64,000 bases of DNA from the NCBI RefSeq assembly GCF_029227915.1, contig NC_079880.1, forward strand, positions 28,515,501 through 28,579,500, read 5' to 3'. Positions 8,927 to 21,294 of this stretch are shown here, in pieces. How positions within the stretch are numbered: position 1 is the stretch's first letter; every line of letters begins with the position of its first letter. The notes below the pieces were generated by a model that was given only the letters and a program-made list of their open reading frames with translations, was not told the origin of the DNA and made no database searches. This stretch comes from Hydractinia symbiolongicarpus. Lineage: Eukaryota > Cnidaria > Hydrozoa > Anthoathecata > Hydractiniidae. Both the position numbers and the translations under genes were made by a program.

Positions 8927-11900
8927 CTTCTTTTATTCAGCGTCTCATCAAAAATGAAAACATTTTTGTAAACTACAAGTCTCATGCGTTTTAGTGGTGA
9001 AAAAATAATTTAAAAATCGTTCGGGAAATGAGTTTACTCCCTGGGTACTTTCTTTGTATACTTTTGACTATACGGGCCGAGTCCGGGGTTTACGGGAAAT
9101 GGCGGGTTTTCGTTTGCCGGCGATTAAACTTCTTTTATTCAGCGTCTCATCAAAAATGAAAACATTTTTGAAAACTACAAGTCTCATGCGTTTTAGTGGT
9201 GAAAAGATAATTTAAAAAATCGTTTTGGAAATTATTTTACTCACAGGGTACTTTCTTTGTATACATTCGACTATACGGGCCAAGCCCGGGATTTACGGGA
9301 AATCGCGGGTTTTCGTTTGCCGGCGATTAAACCACTTTCATTAAGCGTCTCATCAAAAATAAAAACATTTCTGAAAACTACAAGTCTCATGCGTTTTAGT
9401 GGTGAAAAAATAATTTAAAAAATCGTTCGGGAAATGAGTTTACTCCCTGGGTACCTTCTTTGTATACTTTTGACTATACGGGCCGAGTCCGGGATTTACG
9501 GGAAATCGCGGGTTTTCTTTTGCCGGCGATTAAACTTCTTTTATTCAGCGTCTCATCAAAAATGAAAACATTTTTAAAAACTACAAGTCTTATGGGCTTT
9601 AGTTGTGAAATAATAATTTAAAAAATCGTTCGGGAAATGAGTTTACTCCCTGGGTACTTTCTTTTATACTTTTGACTATACGGACTGAGTCCGGGATTTA
9701 CGGGAAATCGCGGGTTTTCGTTTGCCGGCGATTAAACTTCTTTTATTCAGCGTCTCATCAAAAATGAAAACATTTTTGAAAACTACAAGACTCATGCGTT
9801 TTAGTGGTGAAAAGATAATTTAAAAAATCGTTTTGGAAGTGAGTTTACTCACAGGGTACTTTCTTTGTATGCATTCGACTATACGGACCAAGCCCGGGAT
9901 TTACGGGAAATCGCAGGTTTTCATTTGCCGGCGATTAAACCACTTTCATTAAGCGTCTCATCAAAAATGAAAACATTTCTGAAAACTAAAAGTCTCATGC
10001 GTGTTAGTGGTGAAAAAATAATTTAAAAAATCGTTCGGGAAATGAGTTTACTCCCTGGGTACCTTCTTTGTATACTTTTGACTATCCGGGCCGAGTCCGG
10101 GATTTACGGGAAATCGCGGGTTTTCTTTTGCCAGCGATTAAACTTCTTTTATTCAGCGTCTCATCAAAAATGAAAACATTTTTAAAAACTACAAGTCTCA
10201 TGGGCTTTAGTGGTGAAATAATAATCTAAAAAATCGTTCGGGAAATGAGTTTACTCCCTGGGTACTTTCTTTGTATACTTTTGACTATACGGGCCGAGTC
10301 CGGGGTTTACGGGAAATGGCGGGTTTTCGTTTGCCGGCGATTAAACTTCTTTTATTCAGCGTCTCATCAAAAATGAAACATTTTTAAAAATTACAAGTCT
10401 CATGGGTTTTACTGGTGAAATAATAATTTAAAAAATCGTTCGGGAAATGAGTTTACTCCCTGGGTACTTTCTTTGTATACTTTTGATTATACGGGCCGAG
10501 TCCGGGATTTACGGGAAATCGCGGGTTTTCGTTTGCCGGCGATTAAACCACTTTCGTTAAGCGTCTCATCAAAAATGAAAACATTTCTGAAAACTACAAG
10601 TCTCATGCGTTTTAGTGGTGAAAAAATAATTTAAAAAATTGTTCGGGAAATGACTTTACTCCCTGTGTACTTTCTTTGTATACTTTTGATTATACGGGCC
10701 GAGTCCGGGATTTACGGGAAATCGCAGGTTTTCGTTTGCCGGCGATTAAACTTCTTTTATTCAGCGTCTCATTAAAAATGAAAACATTTTTGTAAACTAC
10801 AAGTCTCATGCGTTTTAGTGGTGAAAAAATAATTTAAAAAATCGTTCGGGAAATGAGTTTACTCCCTGGGTACTTTCTTTGTATACTTTTGACTATACGG
10901 GCCGAGTCCGGGGTTTATGGGAAATGGCGTGTTTTCGTTTGCCGGCGATTAAACTTCTTTTATTCAGCGTCTCATCAAAAATGAAAACATTTTTGAAAAC
11001 TACAAGTCTCATGCGTTTTAGTGGTGAAAAGATAATTTAAAAAATTGTTTTGGAAATGAGTTTACTCACAGGGTACTTTTTTTGTATATATTCGACTATA
11101 CGGGCCAAGCCCGGGATTTACGGGAAATCGCGGGTTCTCGTTTGCCGGCGATTAAATCACTTTCATTAATCGTCTCATCAAAAATGAAAACATTTCTGAA
11201 AACTACAAGTCTCATGCGTTTTAGTGGTGAAAAAATAATTTAAAAAATCGTTCGGGAAATGAGTTTACTCTCTGGGTACCTTCTTTGTATGCTTTTGACT
11301 ATACGGGCCGAGTCCGGGATTTACGGGAAATCGCGGGTTTTCTTTTGCCGGCGATTAAACTTCTTTTAATCAGCGTCTCATCAAAAATGAAAACATTTTT
11401 AAAAACTACAAGACTCATGGGCTTTAGTGGTGAAACAATAATTTATAAAATCGTTCGGGAAATGAGTTTACTCCCTGGGTACTTTCTTTGTATACTTCTG
11501 ACTATACGGGCCGAGTCCGGGATTTACGGGAAATGGCGGGTTTTCGTTTGCCGGCGATTAAACTTCTTTTATTCAGCGTCTCATCAAAAATGAAACATTT
11601 TTAAAAATTACAAGTCTCATGGGTTTTACTGGTGAAATAATAATTTAAAAAATCGTTCGGGAAATGAGTTTACTCCCTGGGTACTTTCTTTGTATACTTT
11701 TGATTATACGGGCCGAGTCCGGGATTTACGGGAAATCGCGGGTTTTCGTTTGCCGGCGATTAAACCACTTTCGTTAAGCGTCTCATCAAAAATGAAAACA
11801 TTTCTGAAAACTACAAGTCTCATGCGTTTTAGTGGTGAAAAAATAATTTAAAAAATTGTTCGGGAAATGACTTTACTCCCTGTGTACTTTCTTTGTATAC

Positions 11901-12779
11901 TTTTGATTATACGGGCCGAGTCCGGGATTTACGGGAAATCGCAGGTTTTCGTTTGCCGGCGATTAAACTTCTTTTATTCAGCGTCTCATTAAAAATGAAA
12001 ACATTTTTGTAAACTACAAGTCTCATGCGTTTTAGTGGTGAAAAAATAATTTAAAAAATCGTTCGGGAAATGAGTTTACTCTCTGGGTACCTTCTTTGTA
12101 TGCTTTTGACTATACGGGCCGAGTCCGGGATTTACGGGAAATCGCGGGTTTTCTTTTGCCGGCGATTAAACTTCTTTTAATCAGCGTCTCATCAAAAATG
12201 AAAACATTTTTAAAAACTACAAGACTCATGGGCTTTAGTGGTGAAACAATAATTTAAAAAATCGTTCGGGAAATGAGTTTACTCCCTGGGTACTTTCTTT
12301 GTATACTTCTGACTATACGGGCCGACTCCGGGATTTACGGGAAATCGCGGGTTTTCGTTTGCCGGCGATTAAACCACTTTCACTAAGCGTCTCATCAAAA
12401 ATGGAAACATTTCTAAAAACTGCAAATCTCATGCGTTTTAGTGGTGAAAAAATAATTTAAAAAATCGTTCGGGAAATGAGTTTACTCCCTGGGTACTTTC
12501 TTTGTATACTTTTGACTATACGGGCCGAGTCCGGGATTTACGGGAAGTCGCGGGTTTTCGTTTGCCGGCGATTAAACTTCTTTTATTCAGCGTCTCATCA
12601 AAAATGAAAACATTTTTAAAAACTACAAGTCTCATGGGCTTTAGTGGTGAAATAATAATTTAAAAAATCGTTCGGGAAATGAGTTTACTCCCTGGGTACT
12701 TTCTTTGTATACTTTTGACTATACGGGCCGAGTCCAGGATTTACGGGAAATCGCAGGTTTTCGTTTGCCGGCGATTAAA
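8927..12779 (+). repeat. HOR block 4, 19 monomers
   Basis: Monomer starts and classes: 8927 D, 9129 C, 9332 B, 9535 A, 9737 C, 9940 B, 10143 A, 10346 A2, 10548 B, 10751 D, 10954 C, 11157 B, 11360 A, 11563 A2, 11765 B, 11968 D/B hybrid, 12171 A, 12374 B, 12577 A. The series A2-B-D-C-B-A (10346-11562) is followed by a shortened repeat A2-B-D/B-A. The A monomer at 11360 has AATTTATAAAATCG instead of AATTTAAAAAATCG, which removes the usual stop codon and gives a meaningless 102-codon frame. Confidence 0.85.
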
Positions 12780-14413
12780 CTTCTTTTATTCAGCGTCTCA
12801 TCAAAAATGAAAACATTTTTGTAAACTACAAGTCTCATGCGTTTTAGTGGTGAAAAAATAATTTAAAAATCGTTCGGGAAAAGAGTTTACTCCCTGGGTA
12901 CTTTCTTTGTATACTTTTGACTATACGGGCCGAGTCCGGGGTTTACGGGAAATGGCGGGTTTTCGTTTGCCGGCGATTAAACTTCTTTTATTCAGCGTCT
13001 CATCAAAAATGAAAACATTTTTGAAAACTACAAGTCTCATGCGTTTTAGTGGTGAAAAGATAATTTAAAAAATCGTTTTGGAAATTAGTTTACTCACAGG
13101 GTACTTTCTTTGTATACATTCGACTATACGGGCCAAGCCCGGGATTTACGGGAAATCGCGGGTTTTCGTTTGCCGGCGATTAAACCACTTTCATTAAGCG
13201 TCTCATCAAAAATAAAAACATTTCTGAAAACTACAAGTCTCATGCGTTTTAGTGGTGAAAAAATAATTTAAAAAATCGTTCGGGAAATGAGTTTACTCCC
13301 TGGGTACCTTCTTTGTATACTTTTGACTATACGGGCCGAGTCCGGGATTTACGGGAAATCGCGGGTTTTCTTTTGCCGGCGATTAAACTTCTTTTATTCA
13401 GCGTCTCATCAAAAATGAAAACATTTTTAAAAACTACAAGTCTTATGGGCTTTAGTTGTGAAATAATAATTTAAAAAATCGTTCGGGAAATGAGTTTACT
13501 CCCTGGGTACTTTCTTTTATACTTTTGACTATACGGACTGAGTCCGGGATTTACGGGAAATCGCGGGTTTTCGTTTGCCGGCGATTAAACTTCTTTTATT
13601 CAGCGTCTCATCAAAAATGAAAACATTTTTGAAAACTACAAGTCTCATGCGTTTTAGTGGTGAAAAGATAATTTAAAAAATCGTTTTGGAAGTGAGTTTA
13701 CTCACAGGGTACTTTCTTTGTATGCATTCGACTATACGGACCAAGCCCGGGATTTACGGGAAATCGCAGGTTTTCATTTGCCGGCGATTAAACCACTTTC
13801 ATTAAGCGTCTCATCAAAAATGAAAACATTTCTGAAAACTAAAAGTCTCATGCGTGTTAGTGGTGAAAAAATAATTTAAAAAATCGTTCGGGAAATGATT
13901 TTACTCCCTGGGTACCTTCTTTGTATACTTTTGACTATACGGGCCGAGTCCGGGATTTACGGGAAATCGCGGGTTTTCTTTTGCCAGCGATTAAACTTCT
14001 TTTATTCAGCGTCTCATCAAAAATGAAAACATTTTTAAAAACTACAAGTCTCATGGGCTTTAGTGGTAAAATAATAATCTAAAAAATCGTTCGGGAAATG
14101 AGTTTACTCCCTGGGTACTTTCTTCGTATACTTTTGACTATACGGGCCGAGTCCGGGGTTTACGGGAAATGGCGGGTTTTCGTTTGCCGGCGATTAAACT
14201 TCTTTTATTCAGCGTCTCATCAAAAATGAAACATTTTTAAAAATTGCAAGTCTCATGGGTTTTAGTGGTGAAATAATAATTTAAAAAATCGTTCGGGAAA
14301 TGAGTTTACTCCCTGGGTACTTTCTTTGTATACTTTTGATTATACGGGCCGAGTCCGGGATTTACGGGAAATCGCGGGTTTTCGTTTGCCGGCGATTAAA
14401 CCACTTTCATTTA
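9548..14413 (+). repeat. 4,866-bp duplication, first copy
   Basis: Bases 9548-14413 match 14414-19279 at a constant offset of 4,866 (24 monomers). I saw only about six differences: GGCGTG (10930) versus GGCGGG, GGGTTCTCG (about 11136) versus GGGTTTTCG, GGAAGTGAG (about 9835) versus ATAAGTGAG, TTTACTGGTG versus TTTACGGGTG (16495), and GCGATTAAAC versus GCGTTTAAAC (18450). That is roughly 99.9% identity. This copy includes most of block 4 and the start of block 5. Confidence 0.9.
11968..12170 (+). repeat. D/B hybrid monomer (two-monomer deletion scar)
   Basis: The 5' part is class D (CATTAAAAATG, TTTTTGTAAAC). The 3' part is the class B variant found at 11157 (ACTCTCTGGGTACC, GTATGCTTTT). It is followed by the A variant with AAGACTCATGGG, which in the parental order D-C-B-A follows that B. 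A single exchange between D and B removing 406 bases explains it. The same hybrid at 16834-17036 is its copy in the 4,866-bp duplication. Confidence 0.85.
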
Positions 14414-17400
14414 GCGTCTCATCAAAAATGAAAACATTTTTAAAAACTACAAGTCTTATGGGCTTTAGTTGTGAAATAATAATTTAAAAAATCGTTCGGG
14501 AAATGAGTTTACTCCCTGGGTACTTTCTTTTATACTTTTGACTATACGGACTGAGTCCGGGATTTACGGGAAATCGCGGGTTTTCGTTTGCCGGCGATTA
14601 AACTTCTTTTATTCAGCGTCTCATCAAAAATGAAAACATTTTTGAAAACTACAAGACTCATGCGTTTTAGTGGTGAAAAGATAATTTAAAAAATCGTTTT
14701 ATAAGTGAGTTTACTCACAGGGTACTTTCTTTGTATGCATTCGACTATACGGACCAAGCCCGGGATTTACGGGAAATCGCAGGTTTTCATTTGCCGGCGA
14801 TTAAACCACTTTCATTAAGCGTCTCATCAAAAATGAAAACATTTCTGAAAACTAAAAGTCTCATGCGTGTTAGTGGTGAAAAAATAATTTAAAAAATCGT
14901 TCGGGAAATGAGTTTACTCCCTGGGTACCTTCTTTGTATACTTTTGACTATCCGGGCCGAGTCCGGGATTTACGGGAAATCGCGGGTTTTCTTTTGCCAG
15001 CGATTAAACTTCTTTTATTCAGCGTCTCATCAAAAATGAAAACATTTTTAAAAACTACAAGTCTCATGGGCTTTAGTGGTGAAATAATAATCTAAAAAAT
15101 CGTTCGGGAAATGAGTTTACTCCCTGGGTACTTTCTTTGTATACTTTTGACTATACGGGCCGAGTCCGGGGTTTACGGGAAATGGCGGGTTTTCGTTTGC
15201 CGGCGATTAAACTTCTTTTATTCAGCGTCTCATCAAAAATGAAACATTTTTAAAAATTACAAGTCTCATGGGTTTTACTGGTGAAATAATAATTTAAAAA
15301 ATCGTTCGGGAAATGAGTTTACTCCCTGGGTACTTTCTTTGTATACTTTTGATTATACGGGCCGAGTCCGGGATTTACGGGAAATCGCGGGTTTTCGTTT
15401 GCCGGCGATTAAACCACTTTCGTTAAGCGTCTCATCAAAAATGAAAACATTTCTGAAAACTACAAGTCTCATGCGTTTTAGTGGTGAAAAAATAATTTAA
15501 AAAATTGTTCGGGAAATGACTTTACTCCCTGTGTACTTTCTTTGTATACTTTTGATTATACGGGCCGAGTCCGGGATTTACGGGAAATCGCAGGTTTTCG
15601 TTTGCCGGCGATTAAACTTCTTTTATTCAGCGTCTCATTAAAAATGAAAACATTTTTGTAAACTACAAGTCTCATGCGTTTTAGTGGTGAAAAAATAATT
15701 TAAAAAATCGTTCGGGAAATGAGTTTACTCCCTGGGTACTTTCTTTGTATACTTTTGACTATACGGGCCGAGTCCGGGGTTTATGGGAAATGGCGGGTTT
15801 TCGTTTGCCGGCGATTAAACTTCTTTTATTCAGCGTCTCATCAAAAATGAAAACATTTTTGAAAACTACAAGTCTCATGCGTTTTAGTGGTGAAAAGATA
15901 ATTTAAAAAATTGTTTTGGAAATGAGTTTACTCACAGGGTACTTTTTTTGTATATATTCGACTATACGGGCCAAGCCCGGGATTTACGGGAAATCGCGGG
16001 TTTTCGTTTGCCGGCGATTAAATCACTTTCATTAATCGTCTCATCAAAAATGAAAACATTTCTGAAAACTACAAGTCTCATGCGTTTTAGTGGTGAAAAA
16101 ATAATTTAAAAAATCGTTCGGGAAATGAGTTTACTCTCTGGGTACCTTCTTTGTATGCTTTTGACTATACGGGCCGAGTCCGGGATTTACGGGAAATCGC
16201 GGGTTTTCTTTTGCCGGCGATTAAACTTCTTTTAATCAGCGTCTCATCAAAAATGAAAACATTTTTAAAAACTACAAGACTCATGGGCTTTAGTGGTGAA
16301 ACAATAATTTATAAAATCGTTCGGGAAATGAGTTTACTCCCTGGGTACTTTCTTTGTATACTTCTGACTATACGGGCCGAGTCCGGGATTTACGGGAAAT
16401 GGCGGGTTTTCGTTTGCCGGCGATTAAACTTCTTTTATTCAGCGTCTCATCAAAAATGAAACATTTTTAAAAATTACAAGTCTCATGGGTTTTACGGGTG
16501 AAATAATAATTTAAAAAATCGTTCGGGAAATGAGTTTACTCCCTGGGTACTTTCTTTGTATACTTTTGATTATACGGGCCGAGTCCGGGATTTACGGGAA
16601 ATCGCGGGTTTTCGTTTGCCGGCGATTAAACCACTTTCGTTAAGCGTCTCATCAAAAATGAAAACATTTCTGAAAACTACAAGTCTCATGCGTTTTAGTG
16701 GTGAAAAAATAATTTAAAAAATTGTTCGGGAAATGACTTTACTCCCTGTGTACTTTCTTTGTATACTTTTGATTATACGGGCCGAGTCCGGGATTTACGG
16801 GAAATCGCAGGTTTTCGTTTGCCGGCGATTAAACTTCTTTTATTCAGCGTCTCATTAAAAATGAAAACATTTTTGTAAACTACAAGTCTCATGCGTTTTA
16901 GTGGTGAAAAAATAATTTAAAAAATCGTTCGGGAAATGAGTTTACTCTCTGGGTACCTTCTTTGTATGCTTTTGACTATACGGGCCGAGTCCGGGATTTA
17001 CGGGAAATCGCGGGTTTTCTTTTGCCGGCGATTAAACTTCTTTTAATCAGCGTCTCATCAAAAATGAAAACATTTTTAAAAACTACAAGACTCATGGGCT
17101 TTAGTGGTGAAACAATAATTTAAAAAATCGTTCGGGAAATGAGTTTACTCCCTGGGTACTTTCTTTGTATACTTCTGACTATACGGGCCGACTCCGGGAT
17201 TTACGGGAAATCGCGGGTTTTCGTTTGCCGGCGATTAAACCACTTTCACTAAGCGTCTCATCAAAAATGGAAACATTTCTAAAAACTGCAAATCTCATGC
17301 GTTTTAGTGGTGAAAAAATAATTTAAAAAATCGTTCGGGAAATGAGTTTACTCCCTGGGTACTTTCTTTGTATACTTTTGACTATACGGGCCGAGTCCGG

Positions 17401-17645
17401 GATTTACGGGAAGTCGCGGGTTTTCGTTTGCCGGCGATTAAACTTCTTTTATTCAGCGTCTCATCAAAAATGAAAACATTTTTAAAAACTACAAGTCTCA
17501 TGGGCTTTAGTGGTGAAATAATAATTTAAAAAATCGTTCGGGAAATGAGTTTACTCCCTGGGTACTTTCTTTGTATACTTTTGACTATACGGGCCGAGTC
17601 CAGGATTTACGGGAAATCGCAGGTTTTCGTTTGCCGGCGATTAAA
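12780..17645 (+). repeat. HOR block 5, 24 monomers
   Basis: It opens with the D monomer carrying GGGAAAAGAG (also at 6291 and 17646) and runs D-C-B-A-C-B-A-A2 (12780, 12982, 13185, 13388, 13590, 13793, 13996, 14199), then the B/A hybrid at 14401, then the copied tail of block 4. Its unusual length follows from the 4,866-bp duplication that begins at the hybrid. Confidence 0.85.
14401..14602 (+). repeat. B/A hybrid monomer at the 4,866-bp duplication junction
   Basis: The monomer starts as class B (AAACCACTTTCATTTAGCG) and continues as the TCTTATGGG / TAGTTGTG variant of class A. The B part matches 19267 onward and the A part matches 9548 onward. Both parents are identical over 14414-14436, so the crossover lies in that 23-base window, which contains the left arm of IR1. 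Confidence 0.88.
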
Positions 17646-19279
17646 CTTCTTTTATTCAGCGTCTCATCAAAAATGAAAACATTTTTGTAAACTACAAGTC
17701 TCATGCGTTTTAGTGGTGAAAAAATAATTTAAAAATCGTTCGGGAAAAGAGTTTACTCCCTGGGTACTTTCTTTGTATACTTTTGACTATACGGGCCGAG
17801 TCCGGGGTTTACGGGAAATGGCGGGTTTTCGTTTGCCGGCGATTAAACTTCTTTTATTCAGCGTCTCATCAAAAATGAAAACATTTTTGAAAACTACAAG
17901 TCTCATGCGTTTTAGTGGTGAAAAGATAATTTAAAAAATCGTTTTGGAAATTAGTTTACTCACAGGGTACTTTCTTTGTATACATTCGACTATACGGGCC
18001 AAGCCCGGGATTTACGGGAAATCGCGGGTTTTCGTTTGCCGGCGATTAAACCACTTTCATTAAGCGTCTCATCAAAAATAAAAACATTTCTGAAAACTAC
18101 AAGTCTCATGCGTTTTAGTGGTGAAAAAATAATTTAAAAAATCGTTCGGGAAATGAGTTTACTCCCTGGGTACCTTCTTTGTATACTTTTGACTATACGG
18201 GCCGAGTCCGGGATTTACGGGAAATCGCGGGTTTTCTTTTGCCGGCGATTAAACTTCTTTTATTCAGCGTCTCATCAAAAATGAAAACATTTTTAAAAAC
18301 TACAAGTCTTATGGGCTTTAGTTGTGAAATAATAATTTAAAAAATCGTTCGGGAAATGAGTTTACTCCCTGGGTACTTTCTTTTATACTTTTGACTATAC
18401 GGACTGAGTCCGGGATTTACGGGAAATCGCGGGTTTTCGTTTGCCGGCGTTTAAACTTCTTTTATTCAGCGTCTCATCAAAAATGAAAACATTTTTGAAA
18501 ACTACAAGTCTCATGCGTTTTAGTGGTGAAAAGATAATTTAAAAAATCGTTTTGGAAGTGAGTTTACTCACAGGGTACTTTCTTTGTATGCATTCGACTA
18601 TACGGACCAAGCCCGGGATTTACGGGAAATCGCAGGTTTTCATTTGCCGGCGATTAAACCACTTTCATTAAGCGTCTCATCAAAAATGAAAACATTTCTG
18701 AAAACTAAAAGTCTCATGCGTGTTAGTGGTGAAAAAATAATTTAAAAAATCGTTCGGGAAATGATTTTACTCCCTGGGTACCTTCTTTGTATACTTTTGA
18801 CTATACGGGCCGAGTCCGGGATTTACGGGAAATCGCGGGTTTTCTTTTGCCAGCGATTAAACTTCTTTTATTCAGCGTCTCATCAAAAATGAAAACATTT
18901 TTAAAAACTACAAGTCTCATGGGCTTTAGTGGTAAAATAATAATCTAAAAAATCGTTCGGGAAATGAGTTTACTCCCTGGGTACTTTCTTCGTATACTTT
19001 TGACTATACGGGCCGAGTCCGGGGTTTACGGGAAATGGCGGGTTTTCGTTTGCCGGCGATTAAACTTCTTTTATTCAGCGTCTCATCAAAAATGAAACAT
19101 TTTTAAAAATTGCAAGTCTCATGGGTTTTAGTGGTGAAATAATAATTTAAAAAATCGTTCGGGAAATGAGTTTACTCCCTGGGTACTTTCTTTGTATACT
19201 TTTGATTATACGGGCCGAGTCCGGGATTTACGGGAAATCGCGGGTTTTCGTTTGCCGGCGATTAAACCACTTTCATTTA
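14414..19279 (+). repeat. 4,866-bp duplication, second copy
   Basis: Monomer starts and classes: 14401 B/A hybrid, 14603 C, 14806 B, 15009 A, 15212 A2, 15414 B, 15617 D, 15820 C, 16023 B, 16226 A, 16429 A2, 16631 B, 16834 D/B, 17037 A, 17240 B, 17443 A, 17646 D, 17848 C, 18051 B, 18254 A, 18456 C, 18659 B, 18862 A, 19065 A2. It repeats even the hybrid monomers and the AATTTATAAAA mutation of the first copy, so the duplication is younger than those events. Confidence 0.9.
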
Positions 19280-21294
19280 GCGTCTCATCAAAAATGAAAA
19301 CAAATCTGAAAACTACAAGTCTCATGCGTTTTAGTTGTGAGAAAACAATTTAAAAAATCGTTCAGGAAATGAGTTTACTCCCTGGGTACCTTCTTTGTAT
19401 ACCTTTGACTATACGGGCAGAGTCTGGGATTTACGGGAAGTCGCGGGTTTTCGTTTGCAGGCGATTAAACTTCTTTTATTCAGCGTCTCATCAAAAATGA
19501 AAATATTTTTAAAAATTACAAGTCTCATGCGTTTTAGTGGTGAAACGATAATTTAAAAAATCGTTTTGGAAATGAGTTTACTCACAGGGTACTTTCTTTG
19601 TATATTTTTGACTATACGGGCCAAGCCCGGGATTTACGGGAAATCGCGGGTTTTAGTTTGCCGGCGATTAAACCACTTTCATTAAGCGTCTCATCAAAAA
19701 TAAAAACATTTCTGAAAACTACAAGTCTCATGCGTTTTAGTGGTGAAAAAATAATTTAAAAAATCGTTCGGGAAATGAGTTTACTCCCTGGGTACCTTCT
19801 TTGTATACTTTTGACTATACGGGCCGAGTCCGGGATTTACGGGAAATCGCGGGTTTTCTTTTGCCGGCGATTAAACTTCTTTTATTCAGCGTCTCATCAA
19901 AAATGAAAACATTTTTAAAAACTACAAGTCTTATGGGCTTTAGTTGTGAAATAATAATTTAAAAAATCGTTCGGGAAATGAGTTTACTCCCTGGGTACTT
20001 TCTTTTATACTTTTGACTATACGGACTGAGTCCGGGATTTACGGGAAATCGCGGGTTTTCGTTTGCCGGCGATTAAACTTCTTTTATTCAGCGTCTCATC
20101 AAAAATGAAAACATTTTTGAAAACTACAAGTCTCATGCGTTTTAGTGGTGAAAAGATAATTTAAAAAATCGTTTTGGAAGTGAGTTTACTCACAGGGTAC
20201 TTTCTTTGTATGCATTCGACTATACAGACCAAGCCCGGGATTTACGGGAAATCGCAGGTTTTCATTTGCCGGCGATTAAACCACTTTCATTAAGCGTCTC
20301 ATCAAAAATGAAAACATTTCTGAAAACTAAAAGTCTCATGCGTGTTAGTGGTGAAAAAATAATTTAAAAAATCGTTCGGGAAATGAGTTTACTCCCTGGG
20401 TACCTTCTTTGTATACTTTTGACTATACGGGCCGAGTCCGGGATTTACGGGAAATCGCGGGTTTTCTTTTGCCAGCGATTAAACTTCTTTTATTCAGCGT
20501 CTCATCAAAAATGAAAACATTTTTAAAAACTACAAGTCTCATGGGCTTTAGTGGTAAAATAATAATCTAAAAAATCGTTCGGGAAATGAGTTTACTCCCT
20601 GGGTACTTTCTTCGTATACTTTTGACTATACGGGCCGAGTCCGGGGTTTACGGGAAATGGCGGGTTTTCGTTTGCCGGCGATTAAACTTCTTTTATTCAG
20701 CGTCTCATCAAAAATGAAACATTTTTAAAAATTGCAAGTCTCATGGGTTTTAGTGGTGAAATAATAATTTAAAAAATCGTTCGGGAAATGAGTTTACTCC
20801 CTGGGTACTTTCTTTGTATACTTTTGATTATACGGGCCGAGTCCGGGATTTACGGGAAATCGCGGGTTTTCGTTTGCCGGCGATTAAACCACTTTCATTT
20901 AGCGTCTCATCAAAAATGAAAACAAATCTGAAAACTACAAGTCTCATGCGTTTTAGTTGTGAGAAAACAATTTAAAAAATCGTTCAGGAAATGAGTTTAC
21001 TCCCTGGGTACCTTCTTTGTATACTTTTGACTATACGGGCAGAGTCTGGGATTTACGGGAAGTCGCGGGTTTTCGTTTGCAGGCGATTAAACTTCTTTTA
21101 TTCAGCGTCTCATCAAAAATGAAAATATTTTTAAAAATTACAAGTCTCATGCGTTTTAGTGGTGAAACGATAATTTAAAAAATCGTTTTGGAAATGAGTT
21201 TACTGACAGGGTACTTTCTTTGTATATTTTTGACTATACGGGCCAAGCCCGGGATTTACGGGAAATCGCGGGTTTTAGTTTGCCGGCGATTAAA
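18051..21294 (+). repeat. Tandem duplication of an 8-monomer unit (2 x 1,622 bp)
   Basis: 18051-19672 and 19673-21294 each read B, A, C, B, A, A2, B* (AACAAATCTG, GTTGTGAGAAAACAA, GGGCAGAGTCTGGG) and an A/C hybrid (ATATTTTTAAAAATTAC, then ATGCGTTTTAG and GAAACGATAA). Few bases differ, for example GTATACCTTTG versus GTATACTTTTG, ACTCACAGGG versus ACTGACAGGG, and TATACGGACC versus TATACAGACC. It partly overlaps the second copy of the 4,866-bp duplication and carries its last monomers, so it is younger than that event. Confidence 0.87.

Noticed and set aside
11285-11593. 102-codon open frame on the + strand, repeated identically at 16151-16459
   Set aside because: It spans one and a half satellite monomers and exists only because AATTTAA mutated to AATTTAT, removing the usual stop. 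The identical copy at a 4,866-base offset is the tandem duplication. The frame shifts every monomer because 203 is not a multiple of 3, and there is no recognisable domain.
345-16000. Consensus CENP-B box
   Set aside because: No monomer I read has TTCG followed by four bases, A, two bases and CGGG. The class C element has the wrong spacing, and TTTTCGTTTGCCGGCG matches only the first half of the box.
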